64,000 nucleotides of DNA from Mucilaginibacter achroorhodeus. GTDB lineage: Bacteria > Bacteroidota > Bacteroidia > Sphingobacteriales > Sphingobacteriaceae. Below the pieces are notes generated by a model. The model did not search any database, was not told the DNA's origin, and saw only the letters and a list, made by a program, of their open reading frames with translations. How positions within the stretch are numbered: the stretch's first letter is position 1; every line of letters begins with the position of its first letter. The stretch spans positions 558,001-622,000 of the forward strand of contig NZ_VOEI01000002.1 in NCBI RefSeq assembly GCF_007846095.1, written 5' to 3'. Shown piece by piece: positions 33,541 to 42,753 of the stretch. Position numbers and translations under genes: made by a program.

Positions 33541-34743
33541 TTAATTATTAACGCAACCGTTTAGTTCTCTAAGTTCTTTGGTCAGGTTAAAAACCTCGGT
33601 AAGTATTTGCTTCTCAGCATCGTTAAAAGCACGATGTTCTCTGCGAGCAAAAACTCTTTCCGTAGTTTCCATCATTTTATTGTAGGCATACTCCTCTAAA
33701 CCTTCGGCACCACCCCATGAAAAATCAGGGATAAAGTTTGGCGGATATCCACCACCAAAAACGTTGCTGCCTACGCCCACCACCGTACCGGTGTTAAACA
33801 TGGTATTAATACCGCATTTAGCATGATCGCCCATTATCAGGCCGCAAAACTGCAAACCGGTTTTACGCATGCTTTGCGATGCATAATCCCACAGCTTTAC
33901 TTCTGCATAATTATTTTTAAGATTAGAGTTGTTGGTATCTGCACCTATGTTACACCACTCGCCCACTACAGAATTACCGAGGTAGCCTTCATGGCCTTTG
34001 TTTGAGTACCCCCATAGCACAGCGTTATTAACCTCGCCGCCCACACGGCAATATGGGCCAACGGTGGTAGCGCCGTATATTTTAGTACCCATTTTGATCT
34101 GCGAATTTTCGCACAATGCAAACGGGCCACGGATGTTGGTACCTTCCCAAACCTCTGTTTTAGCAGAAAGATAAATAGGGCCGTTGTGGGTGCTGAATGT
34201 GCAACATTCGGCAATGGCACCTTCTTCGGCAAAAAAATCATTACCTATAATGGTATTGGTACTGCTCATAACCGCGCTTGTACGGCCTTTGGTAAGCAGG
34301 GTAAAATCTTTACGTAGCTCTATATCGTTCTTCTTGAAAATATCCTCAGGAAACTTTATCGTAACCGGGATACGCTCATGAATAATTGGATCCGGATAAA
34401 CCTGTTGCGCTCCAAACCCTTTGGCATCATCAGCATTTAAGCGTACTGCTACCAGCTGATTACGGTAAGTTATGGATTGGCCAGTCTCTAATTTGCTCAC
34501 CTCTTCAATCAAAGCTTCATCAGGGCAGTATGATCCGTTTATAAACAGGTTGTCATCGGTTATTGTAACCGGAAATTTGGCCTGTAAATATTCTTCGGTA
34601 AGGAATGAGGATGTCTGATCAAGATGTTTTTCCCACTTTTCGGCTATAGTTAATATACCAATGCGCAGATCGGCAACCGGGCGGGTGTATGTTAAAGGTA
34701 AAAGTGTGTTGCGGGCGTTATCGTCAAAAAGAATAATGGCCAT
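33541..34743 (-). CDS. GlmU-family sugar-nucleotidyltransferase-like protein
   Basis: 400 residues. The N-terminus IILFDDNARNTLLPLTYTRPVADLRIGILTIAEKWE replaces the usual GxGTRM pyrophosphorylase loop, as in the Bacteroidota GlmU-like family. The C-terminal half is a left-handed beta-helix of hexapeptides (IGNDFFAEEGAIAECCTFSTHNGPIYLSAKTEVWEGTNIRGPFAL). It may make or modify a nucleotide sugar; the substrate is not evident. It lies 70 bases upstream of tpiA on the same strand. Confidence 0.85.
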   Translation of the reverse strand: MAIILFDDNARNTLLPLTYTRPVADLRIGILTIAEKWEKHLDQTSSFLTEEYLQAKFPVTITDDNLFINGSYCPDEALIEEVSKLETGQSITYRNQLVAVRLNADDAKGFGAQQVYPDPIIHERIPVTIKFPEDIFKKNDIELRKDFTLLTKGRTSAVMSSTNTIIGNDFFAEEGAIAECCTFSTHNGPIYLSAKTEVWEGTNIRGPFALCENSQIKMGTKIYGATTVGPYCRVGGEVNNAVLWGYSNKGHEGYLGNSVVGEWCNIGADTNNSNLKNNYAEVKLWDYASQSMRKTGLQFCGLIMGDHAKCGINTMFNTGTVVGVGSNVFGGGYPPNFIPDFSWGGAEGLEEYAYNKMMETTERVFARREHRAFNDAEKQILTEVFNLTKELRELNGCVNN

Positions 34744-34757
34744 GGGTCAAAAATAAA

Positions 34758-34787
34758 AAAAGTCCCCTGCTTTTGGCGGGGGACCAT
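34758..34787 (-). terminator. terminator of rpmE
   Basis: GTCCCC-TGC-TTTTG-GCG-GGGGAC stem-loop (34762-34784), with the T-run on the minus strand. It lies just downstream of rpmE and before the GlmU-like gene. Confidence 0.85.
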
Positions 34788-34810
34788 TGAATATTTTGTT
34801 AAGATACCAA

Positions 34811-35059
34811 TTACTTTTTGTTGTAACGGCTGCGGAATTTGTCGATACGACCCGCAGTGTCAACCAACTTCATTTTACCAGTATAGAACGGGTGTGAAGT
34901 GTGTGATATCTCTAATTTTACCAAAGGGTATTCGTTACCATCTTCCCATGTAGTTGATTCACGGGTATCGATGCATGATTTAGTGATGAAAGAATAGTCG
35001 TTAGACATATCTTTAAATACAACTAATCTATAGTTTGATGGATGCAGATCTTTTTTCAT
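34811..35059 (-). CDS. rpmE2: 50S ribosomal protein L31, type B
   Basis: 82 residues. [32 protein letters not shown] and [27 protein letters not shown] are the L31 signature. It lacks the CxxC zinc site, as type B does, so it works without zinc. A -7 box TACATTTG (35091-35098) is at 32 bases upstream, and a CCTCTC/GAGAGG-type hairpin sits in the leader. Confidence 0.95.
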   Translation of the reverse strand: MKKDLHPSNYRLVVFKDMSNDYSFITKSCIDTRESTTWEDGNEYPLVKLEISHTSHPFYTGKMKLVDTAGRIDKFRSRYNKK

Positions 35060-35170
35060 GTTCTTATATTCTTTCCTCTCAAAAGAGGCGCAAATGTAAT
35101 CAAAAATATTTAATGTAAAAAGCTGTTAGCAAAAAATTATCAACATTTGCATTCAGTTACATCCACAATC

Positions 35171-36628
35171 TTACTTAAAGGTAGTTGCACCAATATCAAA
35201 AGCACCGGCAATTGTGCGCTTAACACCGTAGTAATCATACGCTACGCCATAGGTATAAGCGTTTGCACCAGCCTTTGATAATGGCGAGCCAGCCTGTAAA
35301 TGGTAATTACCGCCTGCGAAGTTTACAAATTTGCAGGTATTTACATCGTCATTAACGTAATTATTGGATGCGGTAAGCTTTACATCGCTATTCATGCGAT
35401 GGATGGCCTGCCCCGATCCGGGCCTTATAATTACATTGTTCACCACCACGTTCATCGGGATAGTTGTAGAGTTTAACTTAACACCATCGCCTTTAGGTTG
35501 AACAATTGTATTATTTAAAAACCTGAAGTAAGGCCCCGGCGTGTATCTCGAATCGGCAAATATGCCATGTTCACCGGCATTGATGATGTAATTGTTATAT
35601 ACGGTATTATCGCCCAAGCCCAAAACGATGATACCATTACCCGGTGCATCTTTAACCAAATTATTAAAACATTTACCGCCGGTGCCCTCGCCTATTTGTA
35701 TGCCGTTGTTTTGCCCGCTTGCAAAAGGCGACCTGCCCGGAGAAAGGACAGTATTATAGTACACCTCACATCCCGAGGTTGCACTGCCTATCTGTATCCC
35801 CTCACACCCTGAAGATATGATCGTGTTTTTATACACTTTCAAATTTTTAACATCGTGCGGCATTACCTTGCCGCAAGACGTAGACACACCATCCTGGTAG
35901 AACGAGTTGCCTATGTAGATCCCTTCACCCCCGGTATCATGGATGTAATTGTGATGGATTTTAACGTTGGCCATTGTAAAATTACCGCGCCAGGTTGCCT
36001 TATCACAAGATGGGTCTGTTTTAGCCATGATGCCTGCAAAACCGCTATTTTTCACTTCTATGTTCGATATCTCGAAATCAGATGAGAGATCATCCATAGT
36101 TACGCTGATATTGCCACCATCCATTACAAAGCCATAATAAGTGCTGCTTACACCTGTACCAAGCACCTTGAAATTTTTACAATTTTGGGTCTTGAAAACA
36201 TAAGAAGCTGTCTTGGATGCAGAAAACCTCACCTGCCCACCTTTATTTACGATGATCACCGGCTGAGACGCCGTCCCTTTGATGTTCTTAAGCAGCAACG
36301 CACCGCGTGTACCGGCTGGTATATAAATAATAGCTCCGGCAGGTAAAGTAGAACCATCTATCATCCATTGCGATGGCTGTACGGTTATGGTAGTGGTTAT
36401 GGCATTTATGGCACGCAGGCCGGCGGTTGTATCGGGCAGGTCGAGATCTGTAGAAGGGTCAATAACTGCTTCACCAGCGCCGGGGGCAGTAGTATCTGCT
36501 TTAGTAGTACCTTCTTGTACTACGCTTAGTGGTTTATCAACTTTAATGTTGGGTTTAGCGCACATCATTAACGAAAAGGCCAGCAACGGTGCAGCCAGTG
36601 CGGTTAACATTTTCTCAGGAAGTTTCAT
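35171..36628 (-). CDS. secreted right-handed beta-helix lipoprotein
   Basis: 485 residues. Lipoprotein signal with LMMC (Cys23), a Thr/Asp-rich linker to ~70, then parallel beta-helix turns from ~95 to ~470 (VFKTQNCKNFKVLG, IEVKNSGFAGIMAK, KIHHNYIHDTGGEGIYIGN, VYKNTIISSGCEGIQIGSAT, VYYNTVLSPGR, CFNNLVKDAPGNGIIVLG). The fold resembles pectate-lyase, alginate-lyase or NosD-like proteins that bind or cleave polysaccharide. No lyase catalytic set is obvious, so the substrate is unknown. Confidence 0.85.
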   Translation of the reverse strand: MKLPEKMLTALAAPLLAFSLMMCAKPNIKVDKPLSVVQEGTTKADTTAPGAGEAVIDPSTDLDLPDTTAGLRAINAITTTITVQPSQWMIDGSTLPAGAIIYIPAGTRGALLLKNIKGTASQPVIIVNKGGQVRFSASKTASYVFKTQNCKNFKVLGTGVSSTYYGFVMDGGNISVTMDDLSSDFEISNIEVKNSGFAGIMAKTDPSCDKATWRGNFTMANVKIHHNYIHDTGGEGIYIGNSFYQDGVSTSCGKVMPHDVKNLKVYKNTIISSGCEGIQIGSATSGCEVYYNTVLSPGRSPFASGQNNGIQIGEGTGGKCFNNLVKDAPGNGIIVLGLGDNTVYNNYIINAGEHGIFADSRYTPGPYFRFLNNTIVQPKGDGVKLNSTTIPMNVVVNNVIIRPGSGQAIHRMNSDVKLTASNNYVNDDVNTCKFVNFAGGNYHLQAGSPLSKAGANAYTYGVAYDYYGVKRTIAGAFDIGATTFK

Positions 36629-36797
36629 CGCTCAAGTAGATTAATAGGGGATTTTATAATCTGTTCCAGTCCACAAGACCTTATACGTAACGGTTTATTA
36701 GATAGTTGCTTTATTTAGTACTTTTAGGAATGAAGTAAAATTCTTTGCAAAAACCTCTAAAAAACCCAGCAATATTTAGGTGTTTTTTCGGATTGCC

Positions 36798-37298
36798 TTA
36801 ATTAAATTTAACATGCCTATACAGCAATTTATTTAATGTCGCACACGCGATTGACAAAGTATCCCACTTGCATACACCAGAGTATTCGCCGGTCAGGCGG
36901 TAGCTTCCTGGAGATTTATACGCTCCGTAATCGATCATCAAAACGATTGAACCAACATAATCTGTACACCCACTGATACGCTGCTGTGGATTAGTAATTA
37001 TTGCCTTTGCCAGTTTGTAAATGCTGTCTCTTTCAACGGGCGTAAATTTTATTTTGATAGTATCTATAAAATTTTTGTGTGAATGGGAAAAAGGCCCTGC
37101 CCCTTTGCGGTGCATCACAGTGGTCGAGTCGTCATCGTTGTAAATATTAAAGACTACATTGTGGTTGTCAACAACGGTTAGGTTGTTCCATGCCTCAGTG
37201 TTTTTAGATTTATTATGCGGACATCTACAAGCATGGATAAAACTGCAAATAATTGCACCTGCAATTATTTGCTTATATGGATAAATTTGCGTTTTCAT
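36798..37298 (-). CDS. hypothetical lipoprotein
   Basis: 166 residues from the ATG at 37298, chosen because it overlaps the mce stop in an ATGA and starts a signal (MKTQIYPYKQIIAGAIICSFIHAC, lipobox IHAC). The mature part contains FSHSHKNFIDTIKIKFTPVERDSIYKLAKAII and CTDYVGSIVLMIDYGAY; no family recognised. Translationally coupled to the epimerase gene. Confidence 0.7.
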   Translation of the reverse strand: MKTQIYPYKQIIAGAIICSFIHACRCPHNKSKNTEAWNNLTVVDNHNVVFNIYNDDDSTTVMHRKGAGPFSHSHKNFIDTIKIKFTPVERDSIYKLAKAIITNPQQRISGCTDYVGSIVLMIDYGAYKSPGSYRLTGEYSGVCKWDTLSIACATLNKLLYRHVKFN

Positions 37299-37696
37299 TG
37301 TACTTCTTGGCAAAGTTCTACCAGCACACCGTTTGCGCTTTTGGGATGCACAAAACAAACCAGTTTATTGTCAGCACCTGGTTTGGGTTCTTCATTCAAT
37401 AGAATGAATCCTTCCGCTTTCAGGCGTTCCATTTCGGCTTTGATATCGGTGACATCAAAGGCAATGTGATGGATGCCCTCACCTTTTTTGGCAATGAATT
37501 TTGCAATTGGGCTATCCGCGTTGGTAGCTTCAAGCAGCTCTATCTTGTTGGGGCCGCTTTGCAAAAAAGCTGTTTTAACGCCTTCGCTTATAACTTCCTC
37601 AATCTTGTAAACACCTGTATTCAATAGTTTAGCATAAACGTCGCCGGCAACCTCAATACTGTTTACGGCTATGCCGATGTGCTCTATCCTGTTCAT
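37295..37696 (-). CDS. mce: methylmalonyl-CoA epimerase
   Basis: 133 residues, VOC (glyoxalase-like) fold. Interconverts R- and S-methylmalonyl-CoA in propionate metabolism. RIEHIGIAVNSIE gives the metal His, GVKTAFLQSGPNKIELLEATN the second strand pair, GIHHIAFDVTDI the second metal His, and VELCQE the final Glu. No mutase gene is nearby. Confidence 0.92.
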   Translation of the reverse strand: MNRIEHIGIAVNSIEVAGDVYAKLLNTGVYKIEEVISEGVKTAFLQSGPNKIELLEATNADSPIAKFIAKKGEGIHHIAFDVTDIKAEMERLKAEGFILLNEEPKPGADNKLVCFVHPKSANGVLVELCQEVQ

Positions 37697-37871
37697 TTTA
37701 TCGAAGGGCGATTTAGTGAATTATTGAGTGTGTGAATGGTTTTTTAATGTTTAGCTTTATGCTTTTGGCTTTAGCCTTTCACCTCTTGTACTGCCATGTC
37801 CAAATATTGTAAATAAATGGCATCTTAAAGCAATTTATAGCTGGCAAAAGATGCAAAAGTAAAACTTTGCG

Positions 37872-37879
37872 TATATTTG
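37872..37879 (+). promoter_or_regulatory. -7 promoter box of the isc genes
   Basis: TATATTTG, 20 bases before the iscS ATG. No IscR-like palindrome is evident next to it. Confidence 0.55.
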
Positions 37880-37899
37880 TATTGTTTAAAAACTACTGC

Positions 37900-39111
37900 A
37901 TGAACATCCCAATTTATTTAGATAACAACGCAACTACGCCAATGGACCCAAGGGTTCTTGATGCTATGCTGCCTTACTTTACCAACAAATTTGGTAATGC
38001 TGCAAGCCGTAACCACCATTTTGGATGGGTGGCCGAAGAAGGCGTTGATTATGCTCGCGAGCAGGTTGCAAAGTTGATAGGTGCAAGCGAAAAAGAGATC
38101 ATCTTTACTTCGGGCGCTACCGAATCTGATAACCTTGCCATCAAAGGCGTGTTTGAAATGTATAAAGACAAAGGCAACCACATCATAACAGCGGTTACCG
38201 AACATAAGGCTGTTTTGGATGCCTGCAAACACGTAGAGAAATTGGGCGGCAGAGTTACTTACCTGCCTGTTAAGGAAGATGGTTTAGTTGACCTTGCCGT
38301 GCTTGAAGCTGCCATGACACCTGAGACCATTCTGGTATCTATTATGTATGGTAACAACGAGATCGGTGTTATACAACCGGTTAAAGAAATTGCCGCAATT
38401 GCCCACAGACATGGTGCTTTGTTCATGACAGATGCTACCCAGGCAGTTGGCAAAATACCAGTTGATGTAAACGCAGATGGCATCGACCTTTTAGCTTTAT
38501 CAGCACATAAAATGTATGGCCCTAAAGGTGTAGGTGCTTTATACGTACGCCGTAAAGGACCACGTGTTAAAGTTACCGCACAAATGGACGGTGGTGGCCA
38601 CGAGCGCGGTATGCGTTCCGGTACCCTAAACGTTCCGGGTATTGTTGGTTTGGGCAAAGCATGTGAAATTGCCGGCCAGGAAATGGAATCAGAGGCAAAA
38701 CGCCTTTCAGGCTTGCGCGATAAATTGCAAAATGCATTAACCGTGCTGGAAGAAAGTTATGTTAACGGTAACGTTGACCACCGTTTACCACATGTAGCCA
38801 ACATATCATTCAAATATGTTGAGGGCGAAGGTTTGATGATGGCCATGAAAGACCTTGCAGTATCATCGGGTTCTGCCTGTACTTCGGCTTCTTTAGAACC
38901 ATCATACGTGTTAAAAAGCCTGGGCTTAAGCGATGATCTGGCACACTCTTCAATCCGTTTCGGTTTAGGCCGTTTCACAACTGAAGAAGAAGTTGACTAC
39001 GCCATTGAGGTAACTAAAAAAGCGGTTACCCACCTGCGCGAACTTTCACCACTTTGGGAAATGTTTAAAGAAGGCATTGACCTTAACTCAATTGAGTGGG
39101 CAGAACACTAA
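37900..39111 (+). CDS. iscS: cysteine desulfurase
   Basis: 403 residues from the ATG at 37900 ([14 protein letters not shown]); an earlier start at 37867 overlaps the -7 box and is rejected. PLP enzyme taking sulfur from cysteine for Fe-S clusters and thio-modifications. The PLP lysine is in [11 protein letters not shown]; the catalytic Cys in [41 protein letters not shown] is typical of IscS rather than SufS. First gene of iscS-iscU-iscA. Confidence 0.95.
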   Translation: MNIPIYLDNNATTPMDPRVLDAMLPYFTNKFGNAASRNHHFGWVAEEGVDYAREQVAKLIGASEKEIIFTSGATESDNLAIKGVFEMYKDKGNHIITAVTEHKAVLDACKHVEKLGGRVTYLPVKEDGLVDLAVLEAAMTPETILVSIMYGNNEIGVIQPVKEIAAIAHRHGALFMTDATQAVGKIPVDVNADGIDLLALSAHKMYGPKGVGALYVRRKGPRVKVTAQMDGGGHERGMRSGTLNVPGIVGLGKACEIAGQEMESEAKRLSGLRDKLQNALTVLEESYVNGNVDHRLPHVANISFKYVEGEGLMMAMKDLAVSSGSACTSASLEPSYVLKSLGLSDDLAHSSIRFGLGRFTTEEEVDYAIEVTKKAVTHLRELSPLWEMFKEGIDLNSIEWAEH

Positions 39112-39112
39112 A

Positions 39113-39226
39113 AAATTTGAAGATGTGGTAATTTGAAGATTTGAAAATTACAGGCATCAGAAAAATATTATAACGATGATCGGATATCATTTTCAAATCA
39201 TCAAATTTTCAAATTTATAAATTAAT
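39113..39226. repeat. AAATTTG/CAAATTT word repeats between iscS and iscU
   Basis: ATTTGAAGAT words on the left (39115-39150) and CAAATTTTCAAATTT words on the right (39192-39215) are inverted to each other around a short unique centre. No gene is seen in this gap. Confidence 0.7.
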
Positions 39227-39232
39227 AAAGCT

Positions 39233-39646
39233 ATGGCTTATTCAGATAAAGTAATTGATCATTACACTAACCCGCGTAACGTGGGTACGTTAGATAAAAG
39301 CAGCCACAAGGTTGGTACCGGCCTTGTAGGTGCGCCTGAGTGTGGCGACGTAATGCGCCTGCAAATTCAGGTTGATGATAACAACATCATCACCGATGCA
39401 AAATTTAAAACCTTTGGTTGCGGTTCGGCTATCGCTTCTTCATCTTTAGCTACCGAGTGGCTTAAAGGTAAAAGCGTTGACGATGCAATGAAAATAGACA
39501 ATATGGATATTGTTGAAGAGCTTGCATTGCCACCGGTTAAAATTCACTGCTCTGTTTTGGCAGAAGACGCCATCAAAGCTGCCATTAATGACTTCCGCGT
39601 TAAAAATGGCATGGAACCGATTGAATTAGAAAAATCACATCACTAA
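39233..39646 (+). CDS. iscU: Fe-S cluster assembly scaffold
   Basis: 137 residues. The three cluster cysteines are in PECGD, TFGCGSAIASSS and KIHCSVLAEDAI. The LPPVK motif that the HscA chaperone grips in IscU is intact. It builds 2Fe-2S clusters from IscS sulfur. hscA, hscB and fdx are not in this window. Confidence 0.95.
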   Translation: MAYSDKVIDHYTNPRNVGTLDKSSHKVGTGLVGAPECGDVMRLQIQVDDNNIITDAKFKTFGCGSAIASSSLATEWLKGKSVDDAMKIDNMDIVEELALPPVKIHCSVLAEDAIKAAINDFRVKNGMEPIELEKSHH

Positions 39647-39649
39647 TTA

Positions 39650-39780
39650 ATCTTAGTGATTAGAGATTGGTTGATCAGAGATTAGTTTTTAAATCTGGTT
39701 AACCAATCATATTGATAACATTATTCAGAGAAAGATTTAATCTGAAAACTAATCTCTAATCTCTGGTTAACTAATCAACT
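39650..39780. repeat. AGAGATTAG inverted repeat between iscU and iscA
   Basis: TGATTAGAGATTGGTTGATC/AGAGATTAGTTTTT on the left and AAAACTAATCTCTAATCTCT on the right form a broken stem of the same words as at 32608-32700. No gene is seen. Confidence 0.75.
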
Positions 39781-39783
39781 AAA

Positions 39784-40110
39784 ATGGTAACTGTAACTGA
39801 TAAAGCAAAGTCAAAAATTGAACACCTGATGCAGGATAGCGGGCTTGATGCCTCCTATTTTCTGCGTGTGAGTGTACAGGGTGGCGGCTGCTCGGGCTTG
39901 TCATACAATTTGGATTTTGACAACGAAGAGAAAAAGGGCGACCAGTTTTTTGAAGACAAAGGCGTTCGCATGGCTTTAGATATGAAGTCTTTTTTATACC
40001 TGGCCGGCACTGAACTTGATTTTAGCGATGGCCTTAACGGTAAAGGCTTTAACTTCCATAACCCCAATGCTACCCGTACATGCGGTTGCGGGGAGAGTTT
40101 TTCTGTTTAA
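39784..40110 (+). CDS. iscA: Fe-S cluster assembly A-type carrier
   Basis: 108 residues. The three A-type cysteines are in GGGCSGLSY and the C-terminal TCGCGESF. It ferries iron or Fe-S clusters to targets. Last gene of the isc set; a strong terminator follows 80 bases on. Confidence 0.94.
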   Translation: MVTVTDKAKSKIEHLMQDSGLDASYFLRVSVQGGGCSGLSYNLDFDNEEKKGDQFFEDKGVRMALDMKSFLYLAGTELDFSDGLNGKGFNFHNPNATRTCGCGESFSV

Positions 40111-40189
40111 GCCTCATCCCAACCCCCTCCACCGAAGAAGGAGGAAGTATAAAGCGTTAAATTTTAACGGTTTATTAATAAATATTTCG

Positions 40190-40226
40190 AAAAAGGTTGA
40201 CTATATTTAGATAGTCAACCTTTTTT
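40190..40226 (+). terminator. terminator, ending eight bases before the next start codon
   Basis: AAAAGGTTGACTAT ... ATAGTCAACCTTTTTT stem-loop with T-run. It lies 8 bases ahead of the ATG at 40234, so it may also limit expression of that gene. Confidence 0.85.
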
Positions 40227-40233
40227 GTTTGCT

Positions 40234-40695
40234 ATGGAAACCAAACCCCTCGTTATACTGGGCAGCAACCGTAAAAACAGCCTTACCGAATCTATCACCC
40301 GTAAAGCATTAGGTGATGCGGATTTCGACCTGATAGACCTGCTTGACCATACCATTGTCCATTATAATTACGATGGCAACTACCCGGCTGCCGATGAGTT
40401 TGATAATATCATCAACAGCATACTCCCGTACGATAAAATTATTTTTGCAACGCCGGTATATTGGTATAGTATGAGCGGCGTGATGAAAGTTTTCTTTGAC
40501 CGTCTTACGGATCTTATCACCATAAAAAAAGAGCTTGGCCGCAGCCTTAAAGGTAAGCATGCATCTATGATAGCCGTTGGCGCCGATCCTACCATCCCGG
40601 ATGGTTTTGAAGTTCCATTTAAACACACCGCCGCTTATTTAGGCATTCAGTATGACGGTTGCATTTACTATGCAACTGAGCCGAAAACGGTTTAA
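40234..40695 (+). CDS. flavodoxin-fold NAD(P)H-dependent reductase
   Basis: 153 residues from the ATG at 40234 (METKPLVILGSNRKNSLTESIT). The FMN-binding SNRKNSLTES loop and the TPVYWYSMSGVMKVFFDRL segment are typical of NADPH-dependent FMN reductase/flavodoxin-like proteins (WrbA-like side). It would reduce quinones or other small electron acceptors. The start sits directly behind a terminator hairpin. Confidence 0.85.
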   Translation: METKPLVILGSNRKNSLTESITRKALGDADFDLIDLLDHTIVHYNYDGNYPAADEFDNIINSILPYDKIIFATPVYWYSMSGVMKVFFDRLTDLITIKKELGRSLKGKHASMIAVGADPTIPDGFEVPFKHTAAYLGIQYDGCIYYATEPKTV

Positions 40696-40798
40696 GGTTT
40701 ACTATTAACCTTTCAATTTAATATTGTTACGTTAACAGCTTACATATTCATTCCGAATTATTTAGATTTGTTATTACGAATAACCAATTTTAAACTGA

Positions 40799-42712
40799 AT
40801 GAGTAGCGTAGCTGAGCAATCAACTATACCCGGCCTTATCCGAAATATAGTAGCTAATATCCACCCCGAAACGCAAACTTTCCTGATATATAAGGTAAAA
40901 GATGCCTGGGTTGAGATCTCCTATAAGGAAGCATTTGAAAAAATAGATGCTATATCAGCGTGGTTCTTAAGCATTGGCATCAATAAAGGCGACCGCCTGG
41001 CACTTATCATAGAGAACGGCCCTGATTATGTTTATTACGATCAGGCTTTGCAGCAAGTGGGTGCCATCAACACGTCCATCTACCCTACGTTATCTGAAGC
41101 AGAGATAAAATATATATTAAACGATTCGGAAGCTAAAACCATTATCACTGGCAACCCATTCCTATGCCGTAAAGTGCTTAAGATCGCTAACAATTGCCCG
41201 GCCTTACAGTATATCCTACCTGCGTTTGATGATTATCAAAAATTCACGGATAAGCTAGAATTAAAAGCAAAGGTTGTTGGTTTTAAGGAAGTAATTGACC
41301 AGGGTAAAGCGTTGATCAGTAATTACGACCAGGCTATCAAAGATGCCAGAGCTGCCGTTCTTCCGGAAGATCTTTCCTGTCTCATTTATACATCGGGTAC
41401 CACGGGTACACCAAAGGGTGTTATGCTAAGCCATTTTAACCTGGTGGAGAACTGCCGCACCAGCTTAATTCAGTTGCCTATAATTGAAAGTACAGACATG
41501 TTCCTGTCCTTCCTGCCGTTATCGCATGTGTTTGAGCGTACAGCAACGTATTACATTTGCTTAACCATGGGCTGCCAGATAGCATTTGCCCAAAGTCTTG
41601 ATCTGTTGGCTCGCAACATGGCCGAAGTGAGGCCTACGGTAATGTGCTGTGTACCGCGTCTTTTAGAGCGGATACATGACCGCGCCATGAAGAACGGTTT
41701 ATCTGCCGGAGGTGTAAAAACAAAGATATTTAAATGGGCATTATCAACGGGCCGCAAACGCCGCTTGCTAAGCGAGGCCAACAAAAAACCCGGACTGCTG
41801 TTAGGCCTGCAACTAAAGCTGGCCGAAAAGTTAGTTTTCAGCAAGATCAAAGAAAAAACCGGTGGCCGGTTAAAAGTATTGTTATCCGGCGGTGGCGCTT
41901 TACCTAAAAACATTGGCGAGTTCTTTGGCGATATTGGCATCAAGCTGCTTGAGGGTTTCGGCTTAACCGAAACCTCACCTGTGATGGCGGTAACGGAAAA
42001 TGACCGTATTATTTACGGTACTGTTGGCCGCATTATACCGGGTATTGAGGTGGCTATACAACACGTAGATACCAAAGAGATCTACACTATACAAACACAT
42101 GATAACTTTAATCCTGATTTTACCAGTGAGGAGGGCGAGATCATCGTGCGCGGCCATTGCGTAATGCAGGGCTACTGGAAAAAGCCTGAGGAAACTGCCA
42201 ATGTGATAGATCCTGACGGTTGGTTTCACACAGGTGATATCGGTCGCTTCTTCCGCGGTAACCTGCAGATCACCGACAGGCTTAAAAATATGCTGGTGAA
42301 CGCTTACGGTAAAAACGTATACCCTACACCCGTAGAAAACAATTATTTAAAAAGCCCTAAAATAGAGCAGATATTTTTGATTGGCGATAAACGTGAATAC
42401 ATTACCGCTATTGTAGTTCCATCGCGTGAAGCGCTGCAGGAAACCTTTAAGATGAAGGATGATTACTTTGAGAAACCAGAGTTATTCATTGACGAAAAAG
42501 AAATAAACGATTGGATAGGCCAGGACATCAAACGCCTATCCACAGACCTGGCTAAATTTGAGCGTATCAAAAACTTCAAGGTGAAGCGCACACCTTTCAG
42601 CATGGACGCAGGTGAGATTACTCCTACTCTAAAAGCAAAACGCAAAGTGATTGAAAAGAAATACGCCGATGCAATAGACGAGCTTTATCTGCAGGAAACG
42701 GAGGAAGATTAA
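40799..42712 (+). CDS. long-chain acyl-CoA synthetase (AMP-forming)
   Basis: 637 residues, ANL superfamily. The ATP loop LIYTSGTTGTPKGVMLSH is at ~197; FGLTETSPVMAV and GWFHTGDIGRF give the adenylate-binding core; LKNMLVNAYGKNVYPTPVE is the hinge. The family lysine is present near the C-terminus (SMDAGEITPTLKAKRKVI). It activates fatty acids, with long-chain specificity inferred. Its stop codon forms part of the terminator hairpin. Confidence 0.92.
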   Translation: MSSVAEQSTIPGLIRNIVANIHPETQTFLIYKVKDAWVEISYKEAFEKIDAISAWFLSIGINKGDRLALIIENGPDYVYYDQALQQVGAINTSIYPTLSEAEIKYILNDSEAKTIITGNPFLCRKVLKIANNCPALQYILPAFDDYQKFTDKLELKAKVVGFKEVIDQGKALISNYDQAIKDARAAVLPEDLSCLIYTSGTTGTPKGVMLSHFNLVENCRTSLIQLPIIESTDMFLSFLPLSHVFERTATYYICLTMGCQIAFAQSLDLLARNMAEVRPTVMCCVPRLLERIHDRAMKNGLSAGGVKTKIFKWALSTGRKRRLLSEANKKPGLLLGLQLKLAEKLVFSKIKEKTGGRLKVLLSGGGALPKNIGEFFGDIGIKLLEGFGLTETSPVMAVTENDRIIYGTVGRIIPGIEVAIQHVDTKEIYTIQTHDNFNPDFTSEEGEIIVRGHCVMQGYWKKPEETANVIDPDGWFHTGDIGRFFRGNLQITDRLKNMLVNAYGKNVYPTPVENNYLKSPKIEQIFLIGDKREYITAIVVPSREALQETFKMKDDYFEKPELFIDEKEINDWIGQDIKRLSTDLAKFERIKNFKVKRTPFSMDAGEITPTLKAKRKVIEKKYADAIDELYLQETEED

Positions 42713-42745
42713 TATGAAAGCCCCGCAGTAGTGGGGCTTTCATAT
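42712..42745. terminator. bidirectional terminator, perfect 13-bp stem
   Basis: ATATGAAAGCCCC-GCAGTAGT-GGGGCTTTCATAT between convergent genes; the left arm begins at the stop codon. Confidence 0.85.
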
Positions 42746-42753
42746 TATAAGCA

